A stretch of DNA of 64,000 nucleotides from a bacterium (lineage in GTDB: Bacteria; Pseudomonadota; Gammaproteobacteria; Pseudomonadales; Moraxellaceae), in NCBI GenBank assembly GCA_029945725.1, contig JAQSDB010000001.1, positions 62,001 to 126,000 of the forward strand, read 5' to 3'. The position numbers and the translations under genes were made by a program. Each line of letters opens with the position of its first letter. Position 1 is the stretch's first letter. Positions 50,639-59,957 of this stretch are shown here, one piece after another. Below the pieces are notes generated by a model. The model ran no database searches. It saw nothing but the letters and a program-made list of their open reading frames with translations, and was not told where the DNA came from.

Positions 50639-51580
50639 ATGAATGCTCCAGACAGTCAGCGCCGGCCGCGTGGCCGGCCCAAACAAAGCGAGTCGGCTTT
50701 GCCCGAAGTGGCGGAACTGCGCCAGTTCCGCAGTAAGCTCGTGGTTGAGGGGCTGAGTCGTCATTCGATTGCGGGCTACCTCTCGGACCTGCACAAGCTG
50801 GCCGCGTGGGCCGCTACGCGTTCCCTGCTCGATATGAGCCATGATGATCTGGTGCAATACATCGAGCAGTTGAAACAGGAAGAAAGTCATCCGCGTTCGC
50901 GTGCGCGCTTTCTTTCTGCGGCACGCCGCTTTTACCGCTTTCATCTTGCGCAAAACCGTATCGTCGCTGACCCCAGTTTGAATCTGGATTCGCCAAAGCT
51001 CGGCCGGCCGCTGCCCAGGGATTTGTCGGAAGAAGAAGTCGAGGCGCTGCTGGCGGTACCGGAAACCGGTACGCCGCTCGGCCTGCGTGATCGCGCCATG
51101 CTGGAGCTGCTGTATGCCTGTGGCTTGCGCGTATCAGAACTGGTCGGCTTGCGTATTGATCAGCCGAATTTGCGCGGTGGTTTTGTCCGGGTGACCGGGA
51201 AGGGCTCGAAAGAGCGACTGGTGCCCATGAATGACACGGCCATGGACTGGCTGGTGCGGTATGTGGATGAGGCGCGTCCGGTGCTGATTGCCGGCAGCCC
51301 GACCGATGCCCTGTTCCCGAGCCGCGAGGGTGATTTCATGACGAGGCAGACGTTCTGGTATCGCATCAAGCATCTGGCGAAAGCGGCCAGTATCACCAGG
51401 CCATTGTCACCGCACACCTTGCGCCATGCCTTTGCGACCCACCTGCTCAATCATGGTGCTGATTTGCGTGTTGTGCAGATGCTGCTCGGTCACAGTGATC
51501 TCTCCACGACCCAGATCTATACCCACATTGCCAACCAGCGCTTGCAGGAGCTGCACACCAGACACCATCCGCGCGGGTGA
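50639..51580 (+). CDS. xerD: Site-specific tyrosine recombinase XerD
   Basis: The 313-residue protein has the SAM-like core-binding domain and the catalytic set in ACGLRVSELVGL (Arg), TGKGSKERLVP (Lys), HTLRHAFATHLLNHG (His-x-x-Arg), LGHSDLSTTQIYTH (His/Tyr). Genomic position before dsbC/hom marks it as XerD, which resolves chromosome dimers at dif with XerC and FtsK. The N-terminus has a basic, Pro/Arg tail, RRPRGRPKQ, like an AT-hook and absent from E. coli XerD (298 aa). The ATG at 50639 is chosen; a longer frame runs upstream through the terminator. Confidence 0.94.
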   Translation: MNAPDSQRRPRGRPKQSESALPEVAELRQFRSKLVVEGLSRHSIAGYLSDLHKLAAWAATRSLLDMSHDDLVQYIEQLKQEESHPRSRARFLSAARRFYRFHLAQNRIVADPSLNLDSPKLGRPLPRDLSEEEVEALLAVPETGTPLGLRDRAMLELLYACGLRVSELVGLRIDQPNLRGGFVRVTGKGSKERLVPMNDTAMDWLVRYVDEARPVLIAGSPTDALFPSREGDFMTRQTFWYRIKHLAKAASITRPLSPHTLRHAFATHLLNHGADLRVVQMLLGHSDLSTTQIYTHIANQRLQELHTRHHPRG

Positions 51581-51676
51581 CCGGTCAGCGCCAGCCGCCG
51601 TTTACGCTTGTACTATCTGACTTGCCCGCAGAAAGCCTTATTCTTTGCCCATTAGCGATTCCCCTGGAGAGATGTC

Positions 51677-52408
51677 ATGAAGTCCTCATTCCTGCCTGGC
51701 CTGTTACTGCCTTTCGCCTTGCTGGCCGCCGTTGCCCATGCCGGCCCGGAAGAGGTGATCCGGGCAAAGCTCAAGGCAGCCATCCCCGAGGCCGAAGTGA
51801 TCAGCGTGAAACAGACCGATGTTGCCGGTCTTTATCAGGTCAGCTCAAAGAATTATGAGTCGGTTCTGGTTTCTGGCGATGGCCGCTACCTGATCCAGGG
51901 TGACCTTCTGGAAATTCGCGGCAACAAGATTGTCAGTGTCACGGATGTGCAACTGGCCGATGAGCGCCGGCAGTCACTGGCGGCCATCAAGCCTGCCGAC
52001 ATGGTGATTTTTCCGGCCGTGGGTAAAACCAGGGCGGCGGTTTATGTCTTTACCGATGTGGATTGTGGCTATTGCCGCAAGCTGCATCAGGAAATGCCTG
52101 CCATCAACAAGCTGGGCATCGAGGTGCGCTACCTGGCCTTTCCACGCAGCGGGCCGCATTCGCCGGCGTCTGACAAGATGGACGGAGTCTGGTGTGCCAA
52201 GGATCCACGTCAGGCCATCACCCAGGCCAAGAGTGGCATCCAGCTGGCGAAGGCGCCTGCCGGCTGCAAGTCTCCGGTGGCGGATGAGTTTGCTCTGGGG
52301 GTGCGTCTGGGGGTGCGTGGAACGCCGGCGATCATGGCGGTTGATGGCCGTGACCTGGGCGGTTATCTGCCTGCTGCGGAGCTGGCAAAAGCCCTGGATG
52401 TGCGCTGA
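51677..52408 (+). CDS. dsbC: Thiol:disulfide interchange protein DsbC
   Basis: The 243-residue product has a signal peptide ending in AHA-GP, an N-terminal dimerisation domain (about 25-85) and a thioredoxin-fold domain with the active site CGYC at 130-133. The cis-proline is in GTPAIMA. A second Cys pair (WCAKDP and AGCKSP) matches the structural disulphide of DsbC. It isomerises disulphides in the periplasm. GGAGAGATG-like sequence precedes the ATG at 51677. Confidence 0.95.
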   Translation: MKSSFLPGLLLPFALLAAVAHAGPEEVIRAKLKAAIPEAEVISVKQTDVAGLYQVSSKNYESVLVSGDGRYLIQGDLLEIRGNKIVSVTDVQLADERRQSLAAIKPADMVIFPAVGKTRAAVYVFTDVDCGYCRKLHQEMPAINKLGIEVRYLAFPRSGPHSPASDKMDGVWCAKDPRQAITQAKSGIQLAKAPAGCKSPVADEFALGVRLGVRGTPAIMAVDGRDLGGYLPAAELAKALDVR

Positions 52409-52441
52409 ATTTCTTCTGATGTTTCCCAATCCCTTCCGGGT

Positions 52442-52470
52442 TTGACAAAGCCCGGGAGCGGCCATAATGT
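52442..52470 (+). promoter_or_regulatory. Sigma-70 promoter of hom
   Basis: TTGACA (52442-52447) and TAATGT (52465-52470) are spaced by exactly 17 bp, 75 bp upstream of the hom start. This is the best sigma-70-type promoter I see in the window. Confidence 0.8.
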
Positions 52471-52545
52471 TGCGCCCTCAAAACAGGGCCACAAGCCTTG
52501 TTCCTTGCGTTCTGGACGCCTATTTCAAGTATTTCGGGTGATGAT

Positions 52546-53850
52546 GTGAAACCGGTTTCTGTGGGTATCGTGGGTCTGGGCACGGTAGGCGGTGGTGCTC
52601 TCAACCTGCTCCGCGACAATGCGGCTGAAATCTCCCGTCGCACCGGTCGTGATATTCGTATTACGCATGTTGGTGCCCGTCGCGAAAACCCCCGCTATGA
52701 TCTCTCCGGCATCAAGGTCAGCCGTGACATCATGGCCGTAGTGAATGATGCCGAGATCGATATTGTGGTTGAGGTTATCGGCGGCACGACGACGGCCCGC
52801 GATGTCGTGATGCAGGCGATTGCCAATGGCAAACATGTGGTCACGGCCAACAAGGCACTGCTGGCCGAGTTTGGCAACGAGATTTTTGCCGCAGCGGAAG
52901 AGAAGGGTGTTTACGTTGCCTTTGAAGCGGCCGTTGCCGGTGGCGTTCCCATCATCAAGGTTCTGCGTGAAGGTCTTGCCGCCAATCATGTCGAGTGGCT
53001 GGCGGGCATCATCAATGGCACGGGCAATTTCATTCTGACGGAAATGCGCGAGAAGGGCCGTGACTTCTACGATGTGCTGAAAGAAGCGCAGGAGCTCGGC
53101 TACGCCGAAGCTGATCCCACGTTCGATGTCGAAGGCATTGATGCGGCGCACAAGCTGACCATTCTGGCATCACTGGCGTTCGGTATTCCGCTGCAATTCA
53201 AGAAGGCCTACACCGAAGGCATTACCAAGCTCACCCGTGAAGATGTTTCCTATGCGGAAGAGCTGGGTTTTCGCATCAAGCATCTCGGCATTGCCCGTCG
53301 TGCCGAAAACGGTATCGAGTTGCGCGTGCATCCCACGCTGATTCCGGCGGAGCGTTTGATCGCCAATGTGAATGGTGTGAAAAATGCCGTGCTGGTGCAG
53401 TCAGCACCGGTCGGGGCGACACTCTATTACGGTTCCGGTGCCGGTGCCGGCCCGACAGCCTCTGCCGTTGTGGCGGATATTGTTGATGTGGTGCGTGCGC
53501 TTAACACGCAAGGTTCCGGGTTCGTGCCGCATCTGGCTTTCCAGCCGGGCGCACTCGCCGACACGCCCATCCTGCCCATGGATGAAGTGCTGACCTCGTA
53601 TTATTTGCGTCTCACCGCAAATGACCGGCCCGGTGTGCTGGCTGACGTGACACGCATCCTGTCCGAGCATGGCATCAGCATCGAAGCCATTCTGCAAAAG
53701 CCTGCTCATGAAGCCGGTTCCGTGCCGGTCATTTTGCTGACCAAGCGGGTGCAGGAAAAGAAAATGAATCAGGCCATCCTGAAAATGGAAGCGCTGGACG
53801 ACATTATCGGCAAGGTCGTGCGCATCCGCATGGAAAACCTGGACGCCTGA
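52546..53850 (+). CDS. hom: Homoserine dehydrogenase
   Basis: The 434-residue enzyme has the NAD-binding GIVGLGTVGGG at its N-terminus, the active-site region AGIINGTGNFILTEM and a C-terminal ACT domain (RLTANDRPGVLADVTRILSEHGISIEAI) for threonine feedback. It reduces aspartate semialdehyde to homoserine. The start is a GTG at 52546 after GGGTGAT, giving the family N-terminus VKPVSVGIVG; upstream in-frame codons are not conserved. It forms an operon with thrC 99 bp downstream. Confidence 0.95.
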   Translation: MKPVSVGIVGLGTVGGGALNLLRDNAAEISRRTGRDIRITHVGARRENPRYDLSGIKVSRDIMAVVNDAEIDIVVEVIGGTTTARDVVMQAIANGKHVVTANKALLAEFGNEIFAAAEEKGVYVAFEAAVAGGVPIIKVLREGLAANHVEWLAGIINGTGNFILTEMREKGRDFYDVLKEAQELGYAEADPTFDVEGIDAAHKLTILASLAFGIPLQFKKAYTEGITKLTREDVSYAEELGFRIKHLGIARRAENGIELRVHPTLIPAERLIANVNGVKNAVLVQSAPVGATLYYGSGAGAGPTASAVVADIVDVVRALNTQGSGFVPHLAFQPGALADTPILPMDEVLTSYYLRLTANDRPGVLADVTRILSEHGISIEAILQKPAHEAGSVPVILLTKRVQEKKMNQAILKMEALDDIIGKVVRIRMENLDA

Positions 53851-53949
53851 CCGGCATTGTTGAAAAACAGTGTTGAACCTGATGTCGATCCGTATTTTGA
53901 ACAATGAAAAAGCGCCGCCTGATCGCGGTGCCAGCATGAGAGAGAAACC

Positions 53950-55032
53950 ATGAGCTTCGGCAACCGCTACACCGGCCTGATCAATAAATACCGCGACCAT
54001 CTGCCGGTTTCTGACGACACCCGCCTGATTTCCCTGGGCGAGGGCAATACCCCGCTGATCAAGCTGAAAAACATTCCGCAGCTGCTGGGCAAGAATGTCG
54101 ACATCTATGTGAAATACGAAGGCCTGAACCCGACAGGGTCTTTCAAGGATCGCGGCATGACCATGGCGGTGACCAAGGCTGTGGAAGAAGGCAGCAAGGC
54201 CATCATCTGTGCCTCTACCGGTAATACCTCGGCGGCGGCGGCGGCTTATGCCGCACGTGCCGGCATTACCGCTTTTGTGCTGATTCCCGAAGGCAAGATT
54301 GCCCTCGGCAAGCTGGCCCAGGCCATGATGTACGGCGCCATCACCCTGCAGATTCGTGGCAACTTCGATGAGGGCATGGAGCTGGTGAAGCAGGTGGCGG
54401 AACACGCGCCGGTCACCATCGTTAACTCGATCAATCCCTACCGTTTGCAGGGCCAGAAAACCGCTGCGTTTGAAATCGTGGAAGAGCTGGGCTTTGCGCC
54501 TGACTTCCATTGCCTGCCGGTCGGCAATGCCGGCAACATCACGGCGCACTGGATGGGTTACAGCGAGTATCACGAGCGCGGCTTCGTCAAGAGCCGTCCG
54601 AAAATGGTGGGTTATCAGGCGGCAGGTTCCGCGCCGTTCATGCGCGGCGGCCCGGTCGCCAATCCGGAAACCATTGCAACGGCCATCCGTATCGGCAATC
54701 CGCAGTCCTGGGACAAGGCCTGGGCACTGCAGAAGGATTCCGGTGGCTGGTTTGACGAGTTGAGCGATCAGGAAATTCTTGATGCGCAGCGCCTGCTGGC
54801 CATGCGCGAAGGCATTTTCTGCGAACCGGCTTCGGCCGCCTCGCTCGGTGGCGCCATGCGCGACATCAAGTCCGGCAAGATTCCCGAGGGCTCCAAGGTC
54901 GTGTGCACACTGACCGGCAACGGCCTCAAGGATCCGGATACCGCCATCAAGCAGTGTGGCAATGCCGTGCTCAAGACCATCGATGCCACCTTGTCTGAAG
55001 TGAAGAGCTCGATTCTCGAGTTCATGGAATAA
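53950..55032 (+). CDS. thrC: Threonine synthase
   Basis: The 360-residue PLP enzyme has the lysine motif GSFKDRGM (Lys66), [18 protein letters not shown] for the cofactor, and [13 protein letters not shown] around residue 195. It belongs to the short, class-I-like threonine synthases of Pseudomonas-type bacteria. It converts O-phosphohomoserine to threonine. GAGAGAAACC precedes the ATG. With hom it forms the threonine branch operon. Confidence 0.95.
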   Translation: MSFGNRYTGLINKYRDHLPVSDDTRLISLGEGNTPLIKLKNIPQLLGKNVDIYVKYEGLNPTGSFKDRGMTMAVTKAVEEGSKAIICASTGNTSAAAAAYAARAGITAFVLIPEGKIALGKLAQAMMYGAITLQIRGNFDEGMELVKQVAEHAPVTIVNSINPYRLQGQKTAAFEIVEELGFAPDFHCLPVGNAGNITAHWMGYSEYHERGFVKSRPKMVGYQAAGSAPFMRGGPVANPETIATAIRIGNPQSWDKAWALQKDSGGWFDELSDQEILDAQRLLAMREGIFCEPASAASLGGAMRDIKSGKIPEGSKVVCTLTGNGLKDPDTAIKQCGNAVLKTIDATLSEVKSSILEFME

Positions 55033-55047
55033 GGGCCGGTTTTTTTG

Positions 55048-55076
55048 AAAAAGCCCGTGCTGTCACGGGCTTTTTT
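55048..55076 (+). terminator. Terminator after thrC
   Basis: AGCCCGTG/CACGGGCT with a CTGT loop is flanked by an A-run and six T. Confidence 0.92.
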
Positions 55077-55136
55077 ATGGGTGCTTGCTGATGTGTCTGG
55101 CCAAAACGGCTGCTGCGTACTTTTCCGGTCCTGTTG

Positions 55137-56882
55137 ATGAAAAAAACCATCCGTCCACGCGTTCTCGCGCCTGATATTGATTTGCTGCCGGATATGCACC
55201 CGGTACTGGCGCGTTTGTATGCCTTGCGTGGCGTGCGTGGCCCGGCGGATCTGGAGCGTGCCCTCAAGGCCCTGCTGCCGGCGCAGATCCTGAAAGGTCT
55301 TGAGACGGCGCTGGAGCTTCTGGAACAGGGCATTCGTCAGCAGCAGCGCCTTCTGGTGGTGGGTGATTTTGATGCGGACGGTGCCACCAGCACCGCGCTT
55401 GCCGTGCTGGCGCTGCGTGCGATGGGGGCACAGCACGTGGATTATCTGGTGCCCAACCGGTTTGAGTACGGTTACGGCCTGACTCCGGAGATCGTGCAGC
55501 TGGCTCGTGAAACAAAAATGCCGGATATCATCATGACGGTGGATAACGGCATTTCCAGCATCGAAGGCGTACTCGCCGCAAGGCAGGCCGGCATTCGCGT
55601 ACTCATTACCGATCACCATTTGCCGGGCGCCGAACTGCCGCAGGCCGATGCCATCGTCAATCCCAATCAGCCGGCCTGTGAATTTCCGAGCAAGCATCTT
55701 GCCGGTGTCGGCGTGGTTTTTTATCTGCTCTCCAGTCTGCGCACCCGTCTGAAAAACAGCGGCTGGTTTGCCGGTGAAAATATCGCCGAGCCGGCATTAA
55801 CGGATTATCTCGATCTGGTGGCGCTTGGCACCGTGGCTGACGTCGTCACTCTTGATGCCAATAACCGCGTGCTGGTGCATCAGGGGCTGGCCAGGATCCG
55901 CGCCGGACGTTGTCGTCCCGGCATAAGCGCGCTGCTGGCGATTGCCGGCAAACGCCAGGACCAGATTGTCGCGACGGATCTCGGCTTTCAGGTGGCGCCA
56001 CGCCTGAATGCAGCGGGGCGTCTGGATGACATGTCGCATGGCATTGAATGCCTGCTGACGGCATCGCCGGATCTTGCCGCGCAATATGCTGCCGAGCTCG
56101 ATGGTCTTAACCAGACACGGCGCGAGATCGAATCCGGCATGCAGAACGAGGCCATGAATGTGCTCAAGCACTTCAAGCTCGACCGCTCGGCGCTGCCTTA
56201 TGGTCTCGTGCTGTTCGACAAGCGCTGGCATCAGGGCGTCATCGGTATTCTCGCCGGTCGCATCAAGGAAAAATTCCATCGCCCGGTGATTGCCTTCGCC
56301 CCGGCGGATGACACCGGTATCGAGCCCATCCAGCTGAAAGGATCGGCACGTTCGATTCCCGGCGTGCACATCCGCGATGTGCTGGATACGGTGGCAGCGA
56401 AAAATCCGGGGCTGATCACGCGCTTTGGTGGTCATGCCATGGCAGCGGGCTTGTCCCTGCCGCTCAGGAATATGGAGAAATTCCGCATCGCCTTTGATGC
56501 GGCGGTACAGGCAGTGGCTGATCGTGCCGATCTGGAGCCGGTGCTGCATTCCGATGGCGAGTTGCCGGCGGAATGTTTCAGTGAAAGCTTTGCCGGGTTG
56601 CTGCGTGCCGGCGGGCCGTGGGGGCAGGGCTTCCCCGAGCCGCTGTTCCATGGCGAGTTTCTCTGTCTGGACCAGCGCGTGCTCAAGGAAAAGCATCTCA
56701 AGCTCAGCCTTTCCCATCCCGATTCGAACCGTGTCTTCGATGCCATTGCCTTCAATGTGGATCGTGAGATCTGGCCGACCCAGGCCAAACGGGTGCGTCT
56801 GGCCTATCGCCTGGACATCAATGAATTCCGCGGTGCGCGCACCCTGCAGCTGATGGTGGAGTATCTGGAGCCGCTGGCTTGA
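55137..56882 (+). CDS. recJ: Single-stranded-DNA-specific exonuclease RecJ
   Basis: The 581-residue protein contains the DHH-family motifs DFDADGATST, the VDNGISS region, the DHH at TDHHLPG, and the DHHA1-type end with GGHAMAAG. Length matches E. coli RecJ (577). It is a 5'-3' ssDNA exonuclease in recombination and mismatch repair. The ATG at 55137 directly follows an in-frame TTG at 55134. The thrC terminator lies 60 bp upstream, so a promoter should sit between. Confidence 0.95.
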   Translation: MKKTIRPRVLAPDIDLLPDMHPVLARLYALRGVRGPADLERALKALLPAQILKGLETALELLEQGIRQQQRLLVVGDFDADGATSTALAVLALRAMGAQHVDYLVPNRFEYGYGLTPEIVQLARETKMPDIIMTVDNGISSIEGVLAARQAGIRVLITDHHLPGAELPQADAIVNPNQPACEFPSKHLAGVGVVFYLLSSLRTRLKNSGWFAGENIAEPALTDYLDLVALGTVADVVTLDANNRVLVHQGLARIRAGRCRPGISALLAIAGKRQDQIVATDLGFQVAPRLNAAGRLDDMSHGIECLLTASPDLAAQYAAELDGLNQTRREIESGMQNEAMNVLKHFKLDRSALPYGLVLFDKRWHQGVIGILAGRIKEKFHRPVIAFAPADDTGIEPIQLKGSARSIPGVHIRDVLDTVAAKNPGLITRFGGHAMAAGLSLPLRNMEKFRIAFDAAVQAVADRADLEPVLHSDGELPAECFSESFAGLLRAGGPWGQGFPEPLFHGEFLCLDQRVLKEKHLKLSLSHPDSNRVFDAIAFNVDREIWPTQAKRVRLAYRLDINEFRGARTLQLMVEYLEPLA

Positions 56883-57048
56883 GTGCCGGGCGGCTTGCGG
56901 CGCCCGTCGTATCGGCAGCAGGGCGGTAGCCTGAACGCCCGGGCCTTGGCGGGACGGCTGCCCGTGATAACGGCCATGCCGGGGCGGTACCGAGGCCGAA
57001 TGCTTTCCGGTACAATCCGCGCCTTCTCTTTTCAAGCTGCTTTTTCCC

Positions 57049-58144
57049 ATGGAAATCAATCCCTACCTCATTCGCATCAAGGACCTTACCGAGCGCGGCA
57101 ACTCGCTCAGGGGGTATCTTTGACTACGACCTGAAGCAAGAGCGCCTCGAAGAAGTGATGCGCGAGCTTGAGGACCCGACCCTCTGGAATGATCCGGAAA
57201 AAGCCCAGGCCATCGGCCGTGAGCGCGCCGAACTTGAAGGCGTGGTGGTGACGCTGGACAACCTGTCGCGCGGCGTTGTCGATGCCAGGGAATTGCTGGA
57301 TCTGGCCGTCGAGGAAGATGATGAGGCCACGCTGGCCGATGTCACGGCGGAACTCGATGCCCAGGAAAAAGCCGTGGCGGCACTGGAGTTCCGCCGCATG
57401 TTTTCCGGTGCCATGGACCCTGCCAACTGCTTTGTCGATATCCAGGCCGGCGCCGGCGGTACCGAAGCCCAGGACTGGGCCAGCATGCTGTTCCGCATGT
57501 ACCTGCGCTGGGCCGACCGCCACGGTTTCAAAACCGAAATTCTTGAAGAGTCCGATGGCGATGTCGCCGGCCTCAAGTCGGCGACCATCCGCATTGAAGG
57601 CGCCTACGCGTTTGGTTGGCTGCGTACGGAAACCGGTGTGCACCGGCTGGTGCGCAAATCACCGTTCGATTCCGGTAATCGCCGCCATACCTCGTTCACT
57701 TCCGTGTTCGTCTCGCCGGAAGTGGATGACAATATCGAAATCGACATCAATCCGGCCGATATTCGCACCGACACCTATCGCTCGTCCGGTGCCGGTGGCC
57801 AGCATGTGAACAAGACCGACTCGGCAGTGCGTCTGACGCATATTCCCACCAATACGGTGGTGGCCGTGCAGAACGAACGCTCCCAGCACGCCAACCGTGA
57901 TCGTGCCTGGAAGCTGATGCGTGCCAAGCTCTACGAGCTGGAAATTCAGAAGCGCAATGCGGCGGCCCAGGCCGTCGAAGACACCAAGTCGGATGTGGGC
58001 TGGGGCAGCCAGATCCGCTCCTATGTGCTGGACCAGTCACGCGTAAAGGATTTGCGCAGCAATATTGAAAGCTCCAATCCCGGTGCCATTCTCGACGGCG
58101 ATATCGATGCGTTCATCGAAGCCTCGCTGAAGATGGGTTTGTAA
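57049..58144 (+). CDS. prfB: Peptide chain release factor 2 with programmed +1 frameshift
   Basis: The first 24 codons run from the ATG at 57049 to an in-frame TGA at 57121-57123. The remaining 340 codons continue in the +1 frame from 57122, giving 364 residues like E. coli RF2 (365). The protein has the stop-codon-reading SPF motif ([15 protein letters not shown]) and the catalytic GGQ in [18 protein letters not shown]2 releases peptides at UGA and UAA. The frameshift lets RF2 level control its own synthesis, so the gene must not be scored as broken. lysS follows 80 bp downstream. Confidence 0.97.
57109..57124 (+). promoter_or_regulatory. prfB programmed +1 frameshift site
   Basis: AGGGGGTATCTTTGAC holds the internal Shine-Dalgarno-like AGGGGG three bases before the slippery CTT codon, then TGA followed by C, a weak stop context. 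It is identical in all functional parts to the E. coli site. Confidence 0.97.
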
Positions 58145-58160
58145 ACACAGCACCGATATT

Positions 58161-58193
58161 CTGTGTCATCGCTGTACGAGCCGGATGACACAG
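58161..58193 (+). other. Hairpin between prfB and lysS
   Basis: CTGTGTCATC (58161-58170) and GATGACACAG (58184-58193) form a perfect 10-bp stem with a 13-base loop. No T-run follows, so processing or mRNA stability is more likely than termination. Confidence 0.6.
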
Positions 58194-58224
58194 CAGAAAA
58201 ATGGCCTTGCCAAGGTAAAAAGAC

Positions 58225-59745
58225 ATGAGTGAACAGCCACAACATCCCGAAGTAGCCGTCGACGTCAACAAGCTGATTGCCGAGCGCAAAAGCAAACTGG
58301 CTGAACTGCGTGCTGCGCAGGCCATTCCTTTTCCCAACGATTTCCGCCGTGATGCGCTGGCGCTGGATCTGGTGGCACGTTTTGGAGAAATGGATAACGA
58401 AGCCCTGGAAGCGGACAAGCAGTATTTCTCGCTCGCCGGCCGCATCATGCTCAAGCGCATCATGGGCAAGGCCAGCTTCACCACGATCCAGGACATGTCC
58501 GGTCGTATCCAGCTCTATATTTCCAAAGAGGCGATTGGTGAAGACACCTACAATGCTTTCAAGAAATGGGATATGGGCGACATCGTCGGTACCCGTGGTT
58601 ATGTCTTCAAGACCAAGACCGGCGAGCTGTCCATTCATGTCGAAGAGCTGCGCCTGCTGACCAAGGCCTTGCGGCCGTTGCCGGACAAATTCCACGGCAT
58701 GGCCGATCAGGAAATGAAGTATCGCCAGCGCTATGTCGACCTCATCGTCAATGAAGATACGCGCAAGACGTTTCGTATCCGCTCGCAGGTGATTGAAGGT
58801 ATCCGCCGCTTCATGGCCGGGCGTGATTTCATGGAAGTGGAAACCCCCATGATGCACGTGATTCCCGGCGGAGCGGCGGCCAAGCCCTTCAATACGCATC
58901 ACAATGCGCTGGATATGCCGCTGTTCCTGCGTATTGCCCCCGAGCTTTACCTCAAGCGTCTGGTGGTGGGGGGCTTCGAGCGCGTGTTCGAGATCAACCG
59001 CAATTTCCGCAACGAAGGGGTGTCGGCACGCCACAATCCCGAATTCACCATGATCGAGTTCTATCAGGCCTATGCGGATTATCGCGACCTGATGGACCTG
59101 ACCGAGGACATGCTGCGCACACTGGCCGAGGACATTCTCGGCAAAACCGAAGTGGAGTATCAGGGTGAGTTCTACGAGTTCGGCCAGCCTTTCGCGCGCC
59201 TGTCGATGGTGGATTCGATTCTCAAATACAACCCCGAGCTGACGCGTGAGCAGCTCTGGGATCGTGAGCAGGCAGAAGCGATCATTCGCAGAAAACTGAA
59301 GATGGACGTGAAATCCATCTGGGGTGTGGGCAAGCTGCACACCATTATTTTTGAAGAAACCGTGGAAACACAGCTGCGCCAGCCCACCTTCATTACCGAG
59401 TACCCGGCCGAAGTCTCGCCACTGGCACGGCGCAATGATGACAACGAGTTCATCACTGACCGCTTCGAGTTCTTTATCGGCGGGCGTGAAATTGCCAACG
59501 GCTTCTCCGAGCTGAACGACCCGGAGGACCAGGCCGAGCGTTTCCACCAGCAGGTTCGGGAAAAGGATGCCGGCGACGACGAAGCCATGCACTATGACGC
59601 GGACTATATCCGTGCGCTGGAATACGGCCTGCCGCCGACAGCGGGTGAGGGCATCGGCATTGACCGTCTGGTGATGCTGTTTGCCAATGCCCCCAGCATT
59701 CGTGATGTCATCCTCTTCCCGCATATGCGGCCCGAAGTCCTGTAA
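58225..59745 (+). CDS. lysS: Lysyl-tRNA synthetase (class II)
   Basis: The 506-residue enzyme has the N-terminal OB-fold anticodon domain and the class II motifs: motif 1 around [19 protein letters not shown], motif 2 [18 protein letters not shown] and motif 3 [13 protein letters not shown]. Length matches E. coli LysRS (505). It is the usual neighbour of prfB. A terminator follows. Confidence 0.97.
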   Translation: MSEQPQHPEVAVDVNKLIAERKSKLAELRAAQAIPFPNDFRRDALALDLVARFGEMDNEALEADKQYFSLAGRIMLKRIMGKASFTTIQDMSGRIQLYISKEAIGEDTYNAFKKWDMGDIVGTRGYVFKTKTGELSIHVEELRLLTKALRPLPDKFHGMADQEMKYRQRYVDLIVNEDTRKTFRIRSQVIEGIRRFMAGRDFMEVETPMMHVIPGGAAAKPFNTHHNALDMPLFLRIAPELYLKRLVVGGFERVFEINRNFRNEGVSARHNPEFTMIEFYQAYADYRDLMDLTEDMLRTLAEDILGKTEVEYQGEFYEFGQPFARLSMVDSILKYNPELTREQLWDREQAEAIIRRKLKMDVKSIWGVGKLHTIIFEETVETQLRQPTFITEYPAEVSPLARRNDDNEFITDRFEFFIGGREIANGFSELNDPEDQAERFHQQVREKDAGDDEAMHYDADYIRALEYGLPPTAGEGIGIDRLVMLFANAPSIRDVILFPHMRPEVL

Positions 59746-59758
59746 GCAGCGGGGCTTG

Positions 59759-59793
59759 CGTAAAAAAGGCGACCTTGGGTCGCCTTTTTTACG
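59759..59793. terminator. Terminator after lysS
   Basis: GGCGACC/GGTCGCC with a TTG loop is flanked by six A and six T within a longer CGTA/TACG stem. Confidence 0.92.
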
Positions 59794-59957
59794 GGCGGGA
59801 TCTGGTATCGCGGGCAGGGCGGGCGCATTCTCCGGGACTTTGCCGGCCCGCCCGCGGCATCAGGCAGCCCGGTCAAGCGATGCTGCCCATAGTTGCCTAC
59901 CATCGCTGCATCCTGTGCTCTGCTGACGCAGGGTGTTCCGACTTTGAGGGAATAATA

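Noticed and set aside
57049-57123. prfB as a disrupted gene or pseudogene
   Set aside because: The TGA is the known programmed frameshift site, with all signal elements intact.
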